Of a stretch of DNA of 64,000 nucleotides, positions 63,646 to 64,000 are shown piece by piece. How positions within the stretch are numbered: position 1 is the first letter of the stretch; each line of letters starts with the position of its first letter. The position numbers were made by a program, and so were the translations under genes. The notes beneath the pieces are model-generated. The model was given only the letters and a program-made list of their open reading frames with translations, was not told where the DNA came from and searched no databases. Where the stretch lies: contig NZ_BDUD01000001.1 of NCBI RefSeq assembly GCF_003113895.1, positions 434,001-498,000 of the forward strand, given 5' to 3'. The DNA comes from Nostoc commune NIES-4072. GTDB lineage: Bacteria; Cyanobacteriota; Cyanobacteriia; Cyanobacteriales; Nostocaceae.

Positions 63646-64000
63646 GGGTAGCCTCGTCTGCTGGCGTAGTTCAGAGATTTGACTGAAAAATCCTGGTGTG
63701 TTTAGTCTAACAAATCAGTGAAAGTCAGAGTCGGCAATTAAGTAGTAGGGGTTTCCTCACCTGGGAAATTTATTTCCCTCTGGTTAAGCGTGAGTGAATT
63801 GTAAGTAACGCTCTTTGGAGAGCGATCATGTAAAGTTGAGATATAATACACTTTCACAAAGAATGAGCAAACCAAAAAGTGAAAATATTTATACATAAAT
63901 AATTGGAAGACAGTCTTAGACTGTCTTCCAATTATTTAAACTCTTAGGAAAGAATATCCACATATATTGGTAAAAACAACAACTTAATCAAACTTATTTT
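63646..64000. other. Right-end intergenic region with a hairpin
   Basis: Upstream region of tldD. The strong hairpin at 63896-63938 is the main structure. No gene is seen before the window edge. Confidence 0.5.
63896..63938. terminator. 20-bp perfect hairpin, likely terminator of a gene beyond the edge
   Basis: TAAATAATTGGAAGACAGTC (63896-63915), loop TTA, exact complement (63919-63938). AT-rich outer arms give T runs on both strands, so it could terminate in either direction. It is far upstream of tldD, so it most likely ends a leftward gene lying past 64000. Confidence 0.65.

Overview
The window is chromosomal DNA of a filamentous, Nostoc-like cyanobacterium. Evidence: very frequent HIP1 octamers (GCGATCGC); short heptanucleotide repeat arrays between genes; and photosynthesis-lineage genes such as NdhS, Thf1/Psb29, the CpcT bilin lyase and oxygen-dependent HemF. 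No rRNA, tRNA or CRISPR array was recognised.

Left arm (1-24.5 kb): an unknown partial gene; lysS with a C-terminal KTSC domain; Uma2 nuclease; DUF1877; a small exported protein; M48 protease; a DinG-like protein with degenerate ATPase motifs; DUF2839; prolyl oligopeptidase; a ParE/RelE-type toxin-antitoxin pair; an exported hypothetical; a double-domain M16 peptidase; an exostosin-type glycosyltransferase; glyA; cinA; and a large GH15/phosphorylase-kinase-like protein. Intergenic regions hold STRR arrays and two copies of one MITE family. Each MITE copy has CAATACT-type ends and a perfect 10-bp target duplication.

Centre (24.5-37.8 kb): a 12.8-kb insertion splits a GxxExxY gene and is flanked by a perfect 5-bp duplication (AAGAA). 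It has the structure of an unresolved Tn3-family cointegrate. Two 2321-bp copies of a Tn3-type element lie in direct orientation around 8.1 kb of foreign DNA. Both encode the same internally deleted transposase and show a single base difference in the coding sequence. The foreign DNA is itself interrupted: its two ends are the 3' and 5' halves of one IS1380-family transposase gene. Joining those ends restores that gene in frame, so the DNA was a circle. Without the IS it is about 6.3 kb and carries a CyRepA1-type replication protein, a chain of small overlapping genes including a ribbon-helix-helix protein, a two-gene divergent unit with an HTH protein, and a palindrome-rich putative origin. 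The most economical reading is a small cryptic plasmid fused to the chromosome by replicative transposition and never resolved, because no resolvase gene is present.

Right arm (37.8-64 kb): DUF1232; an ExbB/ExbD pair; a YvlD-type membrane protein; thf1; cpcT; a STAS-domain protein; hemF; SRPBCC; Mrp/ApbC; rodA; ndhS; a HAS-barrel protein; a CPA2-type antiporter with universal-stress domains; a UDP-glucuronate decarboxylase and UDP-glucose dehydrogenase pair (nucleotide-sugar route from UDP-glucose to UDP-xylose); DUF2993; mgtE behind a structured leader; pyrB with an in-frame repeat insertion; two pentapeptide-repeat proteins; and the tldE/tldD protease pair with a 92-bp MITE between them. 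These are housekeeping and photosynthesis-support genes, mostly in single-gene units.
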